From contig NC_018017.1 in assembly GCF_000243155.2 (NCBI RefSeq), forward strand, positions 620,001-684,000: a stretch of 64,000 bases of DNA. The letters run 5' to 3'. The translations under genes were made by a program, and so were the position numbers. How positions within the stretch are numbered: the first letter of the stretch is position 1; every line of letters starts with the position of its first letter. Positions 27,563 through 37,679 of the stretch are shown one piece after another. This stretch comes from Desulfitobacterium dehalogenans ATCC 51507. GTDB taxonomy: Bacteria > Bacillota > Desulfitobacteriia > Desulfitobacteriales > Desulfitobacteriaceae. Below the pieces are notes generated by a model. That model saw only the letters and a program-made list of their open reading frames with translations. It was not told where the DNA came from and did not search any database.

Positions 27563-28468
27563 ATGGAAAGAAGAAAGGTACGCATCATTGGAGTACCTAT
27601 CGACTTAGGAGCGGATCGGAGAGGAGTGGATATGGGACCCAGTGCCATTCGCTATGCAGGGCTCCATGAACGTTTAAAAAAGTTGGGCTGGGAAGTGGAG
27701 GATGTGGGCAATATTGATGTCCCTATCGCCGAGACCCGGGAAATTAAAGATCCTCTGCTCAAATATCTCCCGGAGATTTCAGAAGTCAACGAAAAGCTCT
27801 ATCCCCTGGTGGCTCAAGCCATTAAGGAGGGAGTGATTCCCTTAGTCATCGGGGGAGATCACAGCTTAGGAATAGGTTCTTTAGCGGGGTGTGCTGCCAG
27901 CGGTAAGCAGTTTGGAGTTATTTGGTTCGACACCCATGGCGATTATAACTCCGTGGATACCACTTCCAGCGGCAATATTCATGGAATGCCTTTAGCTGTA
28001 GCCAATGGTATTGGGGTTGAGGAGTTAGTCCGCATTGGTGGGGCTGACCGGAAGATCAAGGAAGAGAACACTGTGATCATCGGGGCCAGGGACTTTGATG
28101 ATGAAGAGCGGGATATGATCCGCCAATCTAAAATTACGGTGTTTTCCATGAGCGATATTGACCGTTTGGGGATGGAAGTAGTGGTTCGTCAAGGGCTGGA
28201 GATTGCCAATCAAGGCACTGACGGAGTCCATATCAGCTTTGATCTGGATGTGCTGGATCCCAGTGAAGCTCCTGGTGTTGGAACCCCAGTGCAGGGGGGC
28301 ATAACCTATCGGGAAGCTCATTTGGCCATGGAGATGGTTGCCGATTGCCAATGCCTGCTGAGTATGGATGTAGTGGAGGTCAACCCCATTCTGGATGTAC
28401 AAAATAAGACCGCAGAATTAGCCGTAGGCCTCATCGGCTCAGCTTTTGGACAGAAGATTTATCCATGA
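27563..28468 (+). CDS. rocF: Arginase
   Basis: A 301-residue ureohydrolase that splits arginine to ornithine and urea. Mn-binding motifs are intact: GGDHSLG (about 100-106), WFDTHGDYN and SFDLDVLDPSEAPG. The N-terminal GVPIDLGADRRGVDMGPSAIRYAGL is typical of arginase rather than agmatinase. ATG 27563 is 6 nt after AAGGGG; an upstream TTG at 27557 abuts it. It is monocistronic. Arginine synthesis genes lie at 42-46 kb, so the strain can both make and degrade arginine. Confidence 0.9.
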   Translation: MERRKVRIIGVPIDLGADRRGVDMGPSAIRYAGLHERLKKLGWEVEDVGNIDVPIAETREIKDPLLKYLPEISEVNEKLYPLVAQAIKEGVIPLVIGGDHSLGIGSLAGCAASGKQFGVIWFDTHGDYNSVDTTSSGNIHGMPLAVANGIGVEELVRIGGADRKIKEENTVIIGARDFDDEERDMIRQSKITVFSMSDIDRLGMEVVVRQGLEIANQGTDGVHISFDLDVLDPSEAPGVGTPVQGGITYREAHLAMEMVADCQCLLSMDVVEVNPILDVQNKTAELAVGLIGSAFGQKIYP

Positions 28469-28536
28469 CTCACCAAAATCCCATCTAAAGAAAGTTCAAT
28501 TGCACAATCCGTGAATACGGCTTAAAATGATAATAA

Positions 28537-28563
28537 TGAAACTTTTTTATGTATGGAAACGTA
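28537..28563 (+). promoter_or_regulatory. ECF-type promoter upstream of the sigma gene
   Basis: TGAAAC (28537-28542), 17-nt spacer, CGTA (28560-28563). This is the consensus form for SigW/SigX-class ECF factors and lies 46 nt before the sigma gene start, so the factor probably drives its own operon. Confidence 0.7.
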
Positions 28564-28609
28564 AAACATAATGAGAGGTAGAAAGAAGAGACAGGAGCTG
28601 CTCGTCATT

Positions 28610-29158
28610 ATGGAAGATGCTGAATTAATTCAGCAGGTTCTCAAGGGAAGGCATGAGCAATACGGATTGCTGGTTCAGCGTTATCAAGAACCCTTAATTC
28701 ATTTTTTGCGTGGGATACTGGGCACTGAGGATGAAGTTTTTGACTGTGCCCAAGAAGCTTTTTTAGCGGCTTATCGGAATCTTTGGCGTTATTCATCCTC
28801 CTACACTTTTCGGGCATGGCTCTATGCTATTGCCAGAAATAAGGCCATCGATCTCATGCGCAAGAAAAAGCGGGAAATCCCTTTAAGTATCGATGAAAAC
28901 CTGGTGGATCATCACGTGGGACCGGAGGAAGCCTATTTGGCCAAAGAGCAGGCCTTGGATGTTCAAGCCATCCTGGAAGAATTGCCCGAGCATTACCGGC
29001 AAGCTCTCTATCTGCGCTATCAACAAGAGCTAAGTTATGAAGAGATAAGCACAGTGTTAAATATTCCGATCAGCTCAGTAAAGACTCACCTCCATCGCGG
29101 CAAAGAGAAACTTCGCCAAATCATGGAAAGGAGGAATGGCTATGAAGGAAATGGATGA
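28610..29158 (+). CDS. ECF sigma factor (SigW-like)
   Basis: A 182-residue sigma-70 family factor with region 2 (AQEAFLAAYRNLWRY…FRAWLYAIARNKAIDLMRKKKR) and region 4 (LPEHYRQALYLRYQQELSYEEISTVLNIPISSVKTHLHRGKEKLRQ). I start at ATG 28610 after GGAGC; the ATG at 28571 has no ribosome site. It overlaps the next gene, a probable anti-sigma factor. SigW-class factors answer envelope stress. Confidence 0.88.
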   Translation: MEDAELIQQVLKGRHEQYGLLVQRYQEPLIHFLRGILGTEDEVFDCAQEAFLAAYRNLWRYSSSYTFRAWLYAIARNKAIDLMRKKKREIPLSIDENLVDHHVGPEEAYLAKEQALDVQAILEELPEHYRQALYLRYQQELSYEEISTVLNIPISSVKTHLHRGKEKLRQIMERRNGYEGNG

Positions 29159-29618
29159 TATACTCAAGTCGGTATTTCATGATAAGCCGATAGCTCAAGA
29201 GCCCTTACAAGGAATGCGGATGAGGATTATGGACCAGATTCTTGCTGCTCCGGTGGATTTTCAGGAAAAGCGCTTAGCTATGCAACGTAGAAAATGGGGG
29301 ATCATTTTCTTAAGCACGTTTTTTGTCCTTTCCTTAAGCCTCTTCCTCATCAATTGGTTTTTGGGATCTTGGCTGGGTGGTGGGCTAAATGCCCTTGTTC
29401 TGTGGCTTACCGCCAATATTCCCATTCTGGCCTGGTTCCAGGATAGGTGGGTTTGGCTTTTCGATACCCTCGCCATTCTCTCGAATCTAAAACTAGGATA
29501 TCAGTTCCTATGGCAGCAATACGGTTTAGCTGTGATGGGTATCTTGTTTTCATGGGTCCTCTTTGAAGGAATACGAGATAATAAACTTAAGAGAAAAGCA
29601 TTTAATGGGAATTCCTAA
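29142..29618 (+). CDS. Putative membrane anti-sigma factor
   Basis: A 158-residue protein: a soluble N-terminal helical segment of about 45 residues, then three hydrophobic stretches (about 52-75, 85-105, 125-145). It overlaps the ECF sigma gene by 17 nt, the usual arrangement for an anti-sigma factor. There is no clear zinc HxxxCxxC motif. ATG 29142 is 7 nt from GGAGG. The role rests on context only. Confidence 0.6.
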   Translation: MKEMDDILKSVFHDKPIAQEPLQGMRMRIMDQILAAPVDFQEKRLAMQRRKWGIIFLSTFFVLSLSLFLINWFLGSWLGGGLNALVLWLTANIPILAWFQDRWVWLFDTLAILSNLKLGYQFLWQQYGLAVMGILFSWVLFEGIRDNKLKRKAFNGNS

Positions 29619-29636
29619 AGAGATGGAGTTGTTTCA

Positions 29637-30812
29637 ATGGACGCCCTTAAGATGTTCTTTAGAGATCAAGCTCGTATCGTCTGGAAAGAAGCTTGGGAAG
29701 CCGCATGCCTAATTGGCGAGAATCCGGAGCTTGGGTATCAAGAATATTTTGCGGTGGAGACCTTAACCCAGCTGCTTAAAAGCCATGGATTTGAGGTTGA
29801 ACAGCCGGCAGCCGGTTTAGAGACGGCATTTATCGCCCGCTTCTCGGGCTATAAACCTGGTCCGCGGCTTGCTTTTCTTGCCGAGTACGATGCTTTGCCG
29901 GGAATCGGTCATGGCTGCGGGCATAATTTGATCGGGGCGGCCAGCGTGGGTGCAGCCATCACTTTAAGCAAAAGCCTTGAATTGCCCGGTGAGATCTGGG
30001 TGGTGGGAAGTCCTGCCGAGGAAACCAGCGGCGGAAAGGTCATATTAGTGAATAAAGGGGCCTTTCAAGGGGTGGATGCTGCTCTTATGTTTCATCCTGG
30101 CAGCCAGAATGTTACAAGCATCTCCTCTTTAGCCTTGGATGCTCTGGAATTTGTTTTTATAGGAAGACCTGCCCACGCCGTAGCCGCTGCTTATTATGGT
30201 GTGAATGCCTTAGACGCCCTGATTGATTTTTATAATAAGATAAACCAGTTAAAAGATAATCTCCCCCACGATGCTTATATTAATGGAATTATCACAGAAG
30301 GCGGTACCTCACCTAATGTGATACCGGAACGGGCGGTAGCAAGGTTTTATCTGCGGGCACGCCAGAGGAAGGTATTGAATACCATTCGAAAACAGGTCAT
30401 ACGCTGTGCCCAGGATGCGGCAGCCCAGGTCTCGGCCAAAGTCACCTGGAGCATGTTTGAGAACTCCTACGATGAAATGCAGACCAATCGCACCTTAGCC
30501 GGAATTTTTGAAGATAACCTGCGGGAATTGGGAGTTCGCAATATCTCTCCTCCCCAATACGCTATGGGTTCTGTGGATATGGGAAATGTCAGCCGGCTTA
30601 TCCCGGCTATCCATCCTTACTTAACTCTTGGGGGAGGCATGAACATACCTCATACCCGTGATTTTGCCCAGACCTGTCTTTCCGCTTCGGGAGAGCGTCT
30701 GCTTTTACTGGCTATTCAAGCCTTAGCCCTTACCGGCTGGGATATCTTAAGTGTCCCCAAGCTGTTAAGTCGCGCCAAACGGGAATTGAAATCCCGGGTC
30801 CCTGCGAAATAG
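29637..30812 (+). CDS. M20-family amidohydrolase
   Basis: A 391-residue metallopeptidase-type amidohydrolase. Metal-site segments are present: EYDALPGIGHGCGHN (about 84-98), PAEETSGGK and a C-terminal HTRDF. It is close to AbgB/peptidase M20 domain-containing proteins that cleave N-acyl or aminobenzoyl amino acids. It lies 18 nt after the anti-sigma gene and may be part of that operon. The substrate is unknown. Confidence 0.8.
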   Translation: MDALKMFFRDQARIVWKEAWEAACLIGENPELGYQEYFAVETLTQLLKSHGFEVEQPAAGLETAFIARFSGYKPGPRLAFLAEYDALPGIGHGCGHNLIGAASVGAAITLSKSLELPGEIWVVGSPAEETSGGKVILVNKGAFQGVDAALMFHPGSQNVTSISSLALDALEFVFIGRPAHAVAAAYYGVNALDALIDFYNKINQLKDNLPHDAYINGIITEGGTSPNVIPERAVARFYLRARQRKVLNTIRKQVIRCAQDAAAQVSAKVTWSMFENSYDEMQTNRTLAGIFEDNLRELGVRNISPPQYAMGSVDMGNVSRLIPAIHPYLTLGGGMNIPHTRDFAQTCLSASGERLLLLAIQALALTGWDILSVPKLLSRAKRELKSRVPAK

Positions 30813-30830
30813 TAACATTCCGTGAAAAAA

Positions 30831-30863
30831 GTCGTTGCTTTTGGGTTGAAGCAGCGGCTTTTT
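30831..30863 (+). terminator. Terminator after the amidohydrolase gene
   Basis: GTCGTTGCTT pairs with AAGCAGCGGC (10 bp with two G·U) followed by TTTTT. Confidence 0.8.
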
Positions 30864-30958
30864 CTTTAGTGATGATTTTAGTCAGTATTTTGTCCGGCCT
30901 ATACGTTATAATGGATTAAAGAGTAGGATGTTTCAGCAAAGAGAAAGGATGGGGAAGC

Positions 30959-32188
30959 GTGAGAATTCTACATACTTCCGATTGGCATTTAGGCAAGAAT
31001 TTAGAGGGCTTGAGCCGGATGGAGGAGCAGGAGCTTTTCCTGAAGGATTTCATAGATATTGTTGAGGAAAAACAGGTGGATTTAGTCATCATCGCCGGAG
31101 ATGTTTATGATAGTCCCAACCCCCCGGCCAAAGCGGAGAAAATGTTTTATGACACATTAAAAAAATTATCGGCTCATGGTGAGCGGCTTACTTTAGTTAT
31201 AGCCGGTAATCATGACAACCCGGAACGCTTGGTGGCAGCAGGGCCTTTGGCCAGGGATCATGGGATTATTATGGTGGGAACACCCAAGACCATTGTTGCC
31301 CAAGGTGACTATGGCAGACATCGGGTGATCGATTCGGGAGAAGGCTTTGTAGAGGTTGATATCAACGGGGAAAAAGCCGTAATCCTCACTGTACCTTATC
31401 CCAGTGAAAAAAGGCTCAACGAAGTCCTCTATGATGCCATGGATGAAGAAGAGGAACGATTAAAAATCTATGGCGATAAAATTAAATTGCTCTTCGATAA
31501 TCTTAGTGAAAAATTTCGAGAAGACACGATTAATATTGTGGTGTCCCATCTCTTTGCTACGGGAAGCGAAGAGTCAGGCTCAGAACGAAGCATCCAATTG
31601 GGGGGAAGCTTTATTGTTGACGGCAGATGCTTTCCCAAGGCAGCCCAATATATTGCCCTGGGTCATATACATAAGCCTCAAATCGTCCAGGGAACGGACA
31701 AAAGAGCACGCTATGCCGGTTCTCCCATTCATTACAATAAAAAAGAGATCCATTTTGCTAAGAAATGCTTCATTGTGGATTTGAAGCCTCAACAGGAGTA
31801 CACTCTCGAAGAGGTCGACTTTAAAGTGTACAAGCCGATTGAAATCTGGAAGTGTGAAAGCATTGAGTGGGCTCTGGAGGAATGTGAAAAGAATAAAGAC
31901 AGGGAGTGCTGGGTGTACCTGGAAGTTAATACGGACCGCTATATACGGGAAGATGAGATCAAGCTCATGAGAAGCACCAAGAAAGATATCCTGGAGATTT
32001 TGCCGATTCTTTCCGAAAGGGAAAATGAGGAATTTGTTCTGGATAGCTTTGCTGATAAGAAAATTGAGGATATCTTCAAGGAATTTTATCTTAAAGAGAG
32101 GGCTGTAGAACCTCAACAGGAGATTGTGGATTTGCTGTTATCCATTATCCAGGAACAGGAGGGAGAAGAAACCCATGAGACCCATTAA
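30959..32188 (+). CDS. sbcD: SbcD exonuclease subunit
   Basis: A 409-residue Mre11-like calcineurin-fold nuclease. Metal motifs are HTSDWHLG (5-12), IIAGDVYDSPNPP, IAGNHDNPERL and GHIHKPQ. With SbcC it forms the ATP-dependent complex that cuts hairpins and processes DNA ends. It starts at GTG 30959 behind a GGGGAAGC site and overlaps sbcC by 14 nt. Confidence 0.93.
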   Translation: MRILHTSDWHLGKNLEGLSRMEEQELFLKDFIDIVEEKQVDLVIIAGDVYDSPNPPAKAEKMFYDTLKKLSAHGERLTLVIAGNHDNPERLVAAGPLARDHGIIMVGTPKTIVAQGDYGRHRVIDSGEGFVEVDINGEKAVILTVPYPSEKRLNEVLYDAMDEEEERLKIYGDKIKLLFDNLSEKFREDTINIVVSHLFATGSEESGSERSIQLGGSFIVDGRCFPKAAQYIALGHIHKPQIVQGTDKRARYAGSPIHYNKKEIHFAKKCFIVDLKPQQEYTLEEVDFKVYKPIEIWKCESIEWALEECEKNKDRECWVYLEVNTDRYIREDEIKLMRSTKKDILEILPILSERENEEFVLDSFADKKIEDIFKEFYLKERAVEPQQEIVDLLLSIIQEQEGEETHETH

Positions 32189-35100
32189 GCTGAAGATCAA
32201 AGGGCTGAATAGCTTTATCGATACCCAGGAAATTGATTTCTCAAGGCTCACCAGCAAAGGCTTATTTGGTATCTTCGGACCCACCGGCAGCGGCAAATCC
32301 ACCATCCTGGACGGGATCACCCTGGCACTTTATGGCGCAGTAGCCCGGGGAAGTACCAATTATATGAACACCAACTGCGAATCCTTGCAGGTCAGCTATG
32401 AGTTTCAGATTGCGGAGAAGGATACCCAAAAGTACCGAGTGGATCGGGAGTTCCGCAGAGATAAAAAGACAGGCAATGTGCGTACCCATTCAGCGAAAGT
32501 CCTTCATTTAACCGATGAAGGGGAGATAGTTTTAGAGGAACAGGTCAGGGAAGTTACCAAAAGAAGCGAAGAAATCATCGGCTTGACCCTGGAGGATTTC
32601 ACCCGGACCGTGGTTCTGCCTCAGGGAAAGTTCAGCGAATTTCTAAGGCTGGAGGGAAGAGACCGGAGAGAGATGCTGGAGAGGCTGTTTAATCTGCAAA
32701 AATACGGCGATGAACTGTCCTCCCGCTTAGCTACAAGAATCCGGCAAGAGCTAGACAAAGCCAATATCCTGGAAGGTCAGCTCAAATCCTATGAAGAGTG
32801 CAGTGAAGAGCTTCTTGAAGAGAAGAACAAGGAATTAGCCTCCCTTAAGGAACAGCTGGCCCAATCCCGGGAAGAATTAAAAAAGGCGGAAGAGGACTTT
32901 AACCATGGGAAAGAAGTGTGGGAGCTGCAAGGGGAATTGAACCGACAGGAAGCTCAAAAGGCTGACCTTAAAAAAGCGGAAGCCGAGATGAAGGAAAGCG
33001 AAGTCAAAGCAACACTTGGTGAACGGTCCCTGCGGGTTAAGCCTTATCTGGATCAATATGAAGATACTTTGGGGAAAATCGCAACAACCCAGGAACAAGT
33101 GGCCCAATTGGAAAAGGACACTGCAGCTTTAGCCTTGAAGAAAAAAGAAGCTGAGACCCAGTTGGAACAAGCGGGAACTCAAAAAGACAAAGAGCTCCCT
33201 GCTTTAAGGCTGCGTGAACAGAATGCAGCCGACGCCATCGAGGAAAAAAAGAAACTGGAGAACCTCATCCAGGAAAAGGGCTCTCTTCAAGAGAATATTG
33301 GCCGGCTTGAAAAAGAGCGGGAAGAAAAACAGGGCCGGATCAATAAAGGTGAAGAGTTTATTGCCAAGGTCAATGCCGATATTCAGGATCAAGAGCAAAG
33401 GGCGGAAACATTAACGATCGGCCAGGAGTTTAAGCGGAAGATCAATGAAGCCCTTCTCACCCTCAGCCGCTGGGAAGAGGCCGGACAACAGGTCATTAGC
33501 TTAGGGGAAGAGGTCAAAACCATCAAAGAACAGCTTCAGGAGGCTCAGGACAAGGGACTGGAATATTCGCAAGAGCTGGATGCCAAGACAGAGATACTCC
33601 AAGGAGTTACTTTAACCCTTCAGAATTTAATAGAAGCTTGCCCAGGAGACTCGGAGACCCTGGTTGCCCTGCAGGAAAAGCTCAATCAGGTTAAGGACCA
33701 ATGGGCTAAACATCATGAGTATTCTGCCGCGATCAGTCAGGGTGAAAAGGATATCCAGGGCCTCTTGCCCAAGCTAAGTACCGCCCAAGAGAAAAAAGCT
33801 CAGTTGGTACAGGAAATCACCGAGCTGGAGAACGCTCTTAAGAAAGTGGAAAGGGAAAACCTGGCCTATACATTGCGTTCTGCCTTGATTGAGGGAGAAG
33901 CTTGCCCGGTGTGCGGGTCAACCCACCATCAGCTTGAGGCGGTGAATACTTTTGATACTTTAAATACCGAGGAGATCCAAGCTGCCTTAAGGGAAAGCAA
34001 AGATCAGGATCAAACCTTGTATCAGGAGATCATCAAGACCCAGGAGCAGATCAAGACCCTAGAGAACACCCTGAAAGAGGTGAGAGAAAAGGCTGCAGCC
34101 ATGGGAGAAGAGTACAAGGCCTATGATCCTGATGCTATGCAGAAGGAATTTGAGGCATTAAGGGAAGGAATATCCGGATATACGGCTCAAAAAGGCCATC
34201 TGGAAGCAGAAATCAACCGGCTGACCCAAGAGAAAAACCAGTTGGCTATAAAACTAAATGAACAAAACACCCTTAAAACAGAAAAGACAGCCCAATTGGA
34301 GAGCCGGGAGAAGAACCTTGAGCTGGCAAAATCTAAAGTTGAAGCTTATGAGCAGGAACTGGCTGCCCTTAAGGCTGAGCTGGGTATCCAGGACATTAAG
34401 CATGAGCATCAGGAGATCACCGTAAAGGAAAAGGAGAAGGCCGGACTGGAGAGTGAGCTTAAAGTATTAAGAGAAACTTTAAAAAAAGCTCAAGCCAGGA
34501 AAGAATGTCTCAGCACAGAACTGTCCGCCCTCAAAGAATCCTTGAAGGAAAGCCTGGGGACCCTCAAAGAGAAAGAGAGCTTTATCCAGGACAAGCAGAC
34601 TGCCATAAAAGCCAAAGTGGGTGAGATCGAGAATTTAGAAGCCTATCAAAAGGAGATCACAGAAAAAATAACCCGGATTGAACAAGCCTACACCCAGGCG
34701 GAAACAAGGAAAAACGAGACAGAAAAGCAGTACAACGAGTGTTATATCCGCCTGCAATCGGCTCACAACAGCCGGCAAGGCCTGATGGAAAGGAGCCAAA
34801 AAGATAAGGAATCCCTGGATAAGGTTTTTCAGGAGGAGCAGATCAAGGATAGTGAGGAAGCGAAGAGCCATCTGTTGGATAAAACTGAGATCGAGAAACT
34901 CAAAAGGAAGGTCAAGGACTACCAGGATTCCTTAATACAGCTCCTTGGGGCTATCGGGAACCTGCAGACAAAGCTTGGGGCCAGAAGCTTGAGCGCCGAA
35001 CAATGGGAGCAGATTCAAAGGGCCAGGGAAGAAAAAGATACCCTCTTCAAAACACTGGAGGAAAGTAAGATTACGATCGAAACCCATGTAAAAACCATGA

Positions 35101-35669
35101 AGGAGAATTTGATCAAGAAAAAAGACCTTCTTAAGACTCAAGCTGAGCTGGAACGTCAACTGGGCCTTTTGCGGGATCTGGAGAAATTATTCAGAGGGAA
35201 GCGATTCGTTGAATTTGTAGCGGCCCACCAACTGAAATACGTCTCCATTGAAGCCGGTAAGCGACTCAAAGAGATTACCGGAGGAAACTATGGCCTGGAA
35301 GTGGATCCAAACGGAAAATTCCTGATCCGGGATTATAAGAACGGCGGAGCTCAACGGGATGCCAGTACCTTATCCGGAGGGGAGACCTTTCTGGCCTCCT
35401 TATCCCTGGCCCTGGCCCTATCCGCACAAATTCAGCTCAAGGGAACGGCACCCCTGGAGTTATTCTTTCTGGATGAGGGCTTCGGAACCCTGGATGACAA
35501 CCTCCTGGAGGTGGTGATGGATTCTTTGGAAAGGCTCCATCATGACCGGTTATCCGTGGGCATCATCAGCCATGTGGAATCGATTAAGAACAGAGTGCCG
35601 GTTAAGCTCATGGTTACCCCGGCCCAAGCTGGGATGGGAGGGAGCAAGGTTGCCATCGAAGTCAGTTGA
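32175..35669 (+). CDS. sbcC: SbcC SMC-like ATPase subunit
   Basis: A 1164-residue Rad50-type protein. Walker A GPTGSGKST is near residue 35. Two long coiled coils flank the zinc hook CPVCG (near residue 577). The C-terminal signature LSGGETFLASLSLALALS and Walker B LELFFLDEGFGTLDD are intact. I start at ATG 32175 inside the end of sbcD; the frame is open further upstream but overlaps sbcD without a ribosome site. Confidence 0.93.
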   Translation: MRPIKLKIKGLNSFIDTQEIDFSRLTSKGLFGIFGPTGSGKSTILDGITLALYGAVARGSTNYMNTNCESLQVSYEFQIAEKDTQKYRVDREFRRDKKTGNVRTHSAKVLHLTDEGEIVLEEQVREVTKRSEEIIGLTLEDFTRTVVLPQGKFSEFLRLEGRDRREMLERLFNLQKYGDELSSRLATRIRQELDKANILEGQLKSYEECSEELLEEKNKELASLKEQLAQSREELKKAEEDFNHGKEVWELQGELNRQEAQKADLKKAEAEMKESEVKATLGERSLRVKPYLDQYEDTLGKIATTQEQVAQLEKDTAALALKKKEAETQLEQAGTQKDKELPALRLREQNAADAIEEKKKLENLIQEKGSLQENIGRLEKEREEKQGRINKGEEFIAKVNADIQDQEQRAETLTIGQEFKRKINEALLTLSRWEEAGQQVISLGEEVKTIKEQLQEAQDKGLEYSQELDAKTEILQGVTLTLQNLIEACPGDSETLVALQEKLNQVKDQWAKHHEYSAAISQGEKDIQGLLPKLSTAQEKKAQLVQEITELENALKKVERENLAYTLRSALIEGEACPVCGSTHHQLEAVNTFDTLNTEEIQAALRESKDQDQTLYQEIIKTQEQIKTLENTLKEVREKAAAMGEEYKAYDPDAMQKEFEALREGISGYTAQKGHLEAEINRLTQEKNQLAIKLNEQNTLKTEKTAQLESREKNLELAKSKVEAYEQELAALKAELGIQDIKHEHQEITVKEKEKAGLESELKVLRETLKKAQARKECLSTELSALKESLKESLGTLKEKESFIQDKQTAIKAKVGEIENLEAYQKEITEKITRIEQAYTQAETRKNETEKQYNECYIRLQSAHNSRQGLMERSQKDKESLDKVFQEEQIKDSEEAKSHLLDKTEIEKLKRKVKDYQDSLIQLLGAIGNLQTKLGARSLSAEQWEQIQRAREEKDTLFKTLEESKITIETHVKTMKENLIKKKDLLKTQAELERQLGLLRDLEKLFRGKRFVEFVAAHQLKYVSIEAGKRLKEITGGNYGLEVDPNGKFLIRDYKNGGAQRDASTLSGGETFLASLSLALALSAQIQLKGTAPLELFFLDEGFGTLDDNLLEVVMDSLERLHHDRLSVGIISHVESIKNRVPVKLMVTPAQAGMGGSKVAIEVS

Positions 35670-35834
35670 ATAGAATAATATCATGCGGCCATAGGCCCCC
35701 AATGAGAGGTAAACAGTAAAAAACATGGACGTGAAAAGGCGGAACAACAAGAAAAAGCCTGAGTAGCGAAAGGAATGCTTACTTTGACACGTCTAAAGGG
35801 GGGTACTCTTGTATCTCATGAAATGGAGGATAGC

Positions 35835-37472
35835 ATGAAAAATAAGCTGAGTATTTTTGCTCTCTGCGCAGCCCTTTTAATGAGCGGATGCGGCATCAGC
35901 ACGACGGCTTCCGGCGGCAATGCCCAACCCGACCATAAGGTTAATCCTACGCAAACAGTAGTCAATCTGGAAAGGGTTCATATGAATAGCCTTGCGACAT
36001 CGCAATACCCCTATACTGTACAGGAGTTTGATGTTGGCACAGGCACCTATGTATCCCCTGCAGGCAAAAAGATGCCTTATCACCTCAATGGTATAATCGG
36101 TGTTCCTGAGGGCTCGGGACCCTTCCCTCTGGTGCTCATTACCCACGGCTCTCATTCAAATGATAACGAAAACCTTCGCTTTGACACAGGTTATCGCTAT
36201 TTGGTTGAGGCCCTGGCCGAACAGGGTTTTGTAGCGGTATCCATGGATATGAGCAAAGCTTATACCTGGAAATATGGTGATAATGATGATCGCGAAAAAT
36301 CCCAGTATCTGGCGGCGGAGCATTTAAAGAGTTTGATGCAGGCAGAAAAGGGTGAGCCAAAGGGCTATCCTGTGGAGCTTGCTGGAAAAATTGACTTTGG
36401 CAAGATTGGCTTAATCGGACACTCCCGAGGTGGTGAAACTATTTTTGACATTGCCGAGGATATGCAAAATGAAGGAACGCCGGCCCGCGCACTGCTCTGC
36501 ATTGCACCGACCTTCCTGTTTGCCGACCGTACCTGGCCGGACGCCCAAGTCGCTCTGATTATTCCCGAGTACGATGGTGATGTGATTGGACTGGACGGTT
36601 TTGCTCTGTACGACGTACTGGGTGAGAAGACACAAGGAGAACACCTGGCGGTCTATCTCAAAGGAGCCAATCATAATTATTTTAACAGTAACATTCAGCG
36701 CAATGATGGGGGGATGCTGGCTTCAACCATGGATCTCTCGGATCAGCTGGCTCGAGAGGAGCAGGAAGCGTTCTTACAAGCATTTGCGGCGGATTTCTTT
36801 TACCTCACCCTGCAAAAGGAGGCATCACTTTTACCTCCTGATAAAGCTCAGCCCGAGACAATGTTCGGCAGGAAGGCCTCGGTGCTCTACAGAAACGCTC
36901 AGAGCAGGGTGTTGTTGGCGGCTGGGGATACAGCCGGCTATACCACAGAAAACCTGCAGGCAGAAACAAAGAAAGATGCCTGGTATTTTAAGCAAGACGA
37001 GCTATTGGTGGACACCATCACCTTCGGAGAGGGAGCGCAGCAATCCCGACAGCTTTTGAAGCTGGGTTGGGCGGACGCTCCCGGGGTTTTTCAACTAGCC
37101 CCATCAGTGACGGACTGGAAGGAATATGCCGCATTGGCTCTCGATCTTGTGGTTGATGCCGCGGATGAAAAGAATAGACATCAGGAATATCAGCGCTTTG
37201 CAGTACGCATCACCGACGCTCAGGGCAATACGGCCAGAGTAAATCTACCCGATCAATTACAGACACTTATGAGAGCACAAGGGGAGCTTGATTTCACACC
37301 GGTTTTTGAAGAGAAAATTTACTTTTGGTCGGTTAAGACACCGCTGGCAAGCCTGATACTCCCCCTATCTTCTTTTGAGGGTGTAAATCTCGCCGAAGTT
37401 AAATCCTTAGATCTATTGTTTGAAGATACCCCCGCAGGCTCCCTCCTGATCGAGTCGGTACGGCTACAGTAG
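35835..37472 (+). CDS. Lipoprotein alpha/beta hydrolase
   Basis: A 545-residue exported protein. The signal peptide ends in lipobox LMSGC (C18). The alpha/beta hydrolase part has LITHGSHSND (oxyanion region), the nucleophile elbow GLIGHSRGGET (Ser) and a later GANHNYF that may carry the catalytic His. About 200 C-terminal residues form a separate beta-rich domain. I start at ATG 35835 after GGAGG; an upstream in-frame ATG at 35775 lacks a site. The substrate is unknown. Confidence 0.75.
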   Translation: MKNKLSIFALCAALLMSGCGISTTASGGNAQPDHKVNPTQTVVNLERVHMNSLATSQYPYTVQEFDVGTGTYVSPAGKKMPYHLNGIIGVPEGSGPFPLVLITHGSHSNDNENLRFDTGYRYLVEALAEQGFVAVSMDMSKAYTWKYGDNDDREKSQYLAAEHLKSLMQAEKGEPKGYPVELAGKIDFGKIGLIGHSRGGETIFDIAEDMQNEGTPARALLCIAPTFLFADRTWPDAQVALIIPEYDGDVIGLDGFALYDVLGEKTQGEHLAVYLKGANHNYFNSNIQRNDGGMLASTMDLSDQLAREEQEAFLQAFAADFFYLTLQKEASLLPPDKAQPETMFGRKASVLYRNAQSRVLLAAGDTAGYTTENLQAETKKDAWYFKQDELLVDTITFGEGAQQSRQLLKLGWADAPGVFQLAPSVTDWKEYAALALDLVVDAADEKNRHQEYQRFAVRITDAQGNTARVNLPDQLQTLMRAQGELDFTPVFEEKIYFWSVKTPLASLILPLSSFEGVNLAEVKSLDLLFEDTPAGSLLIESVRLQ

Positions 37473-37679
37473 TATCTCGTTTTAACTGAGCAGGCGATGC
37501 CTTTTTGGCGTGGGGCCGGGCTGCTTTAACGAGCGGCAGCAGATGGATTATCGATACATCTGTGGGACAGTAGTTGTTCCGCAGGTGTTTTTTATACCCT
37601 GATGGAACAACCAACTTTTGAAGATGGAGTGCCATAAGAGAAATCTTACACGTCGAAAGGCGAAATGGAGGATTCTTTT

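Noticed and set aside
36586-37059. 157-codon frame inside the lipoprotein hydrolase gene
   Set aside because: Alternative-frame shadow; the main frame continues intact through it with hydrolase motifs upstream.
37473-37679. GGCGATGCC segment resembling part of a fluoride riboswitch
   Set aside because: The rest of the consensus is missing and the downstream gene is a Ca2+-type ATPase, not a fluoride gene.
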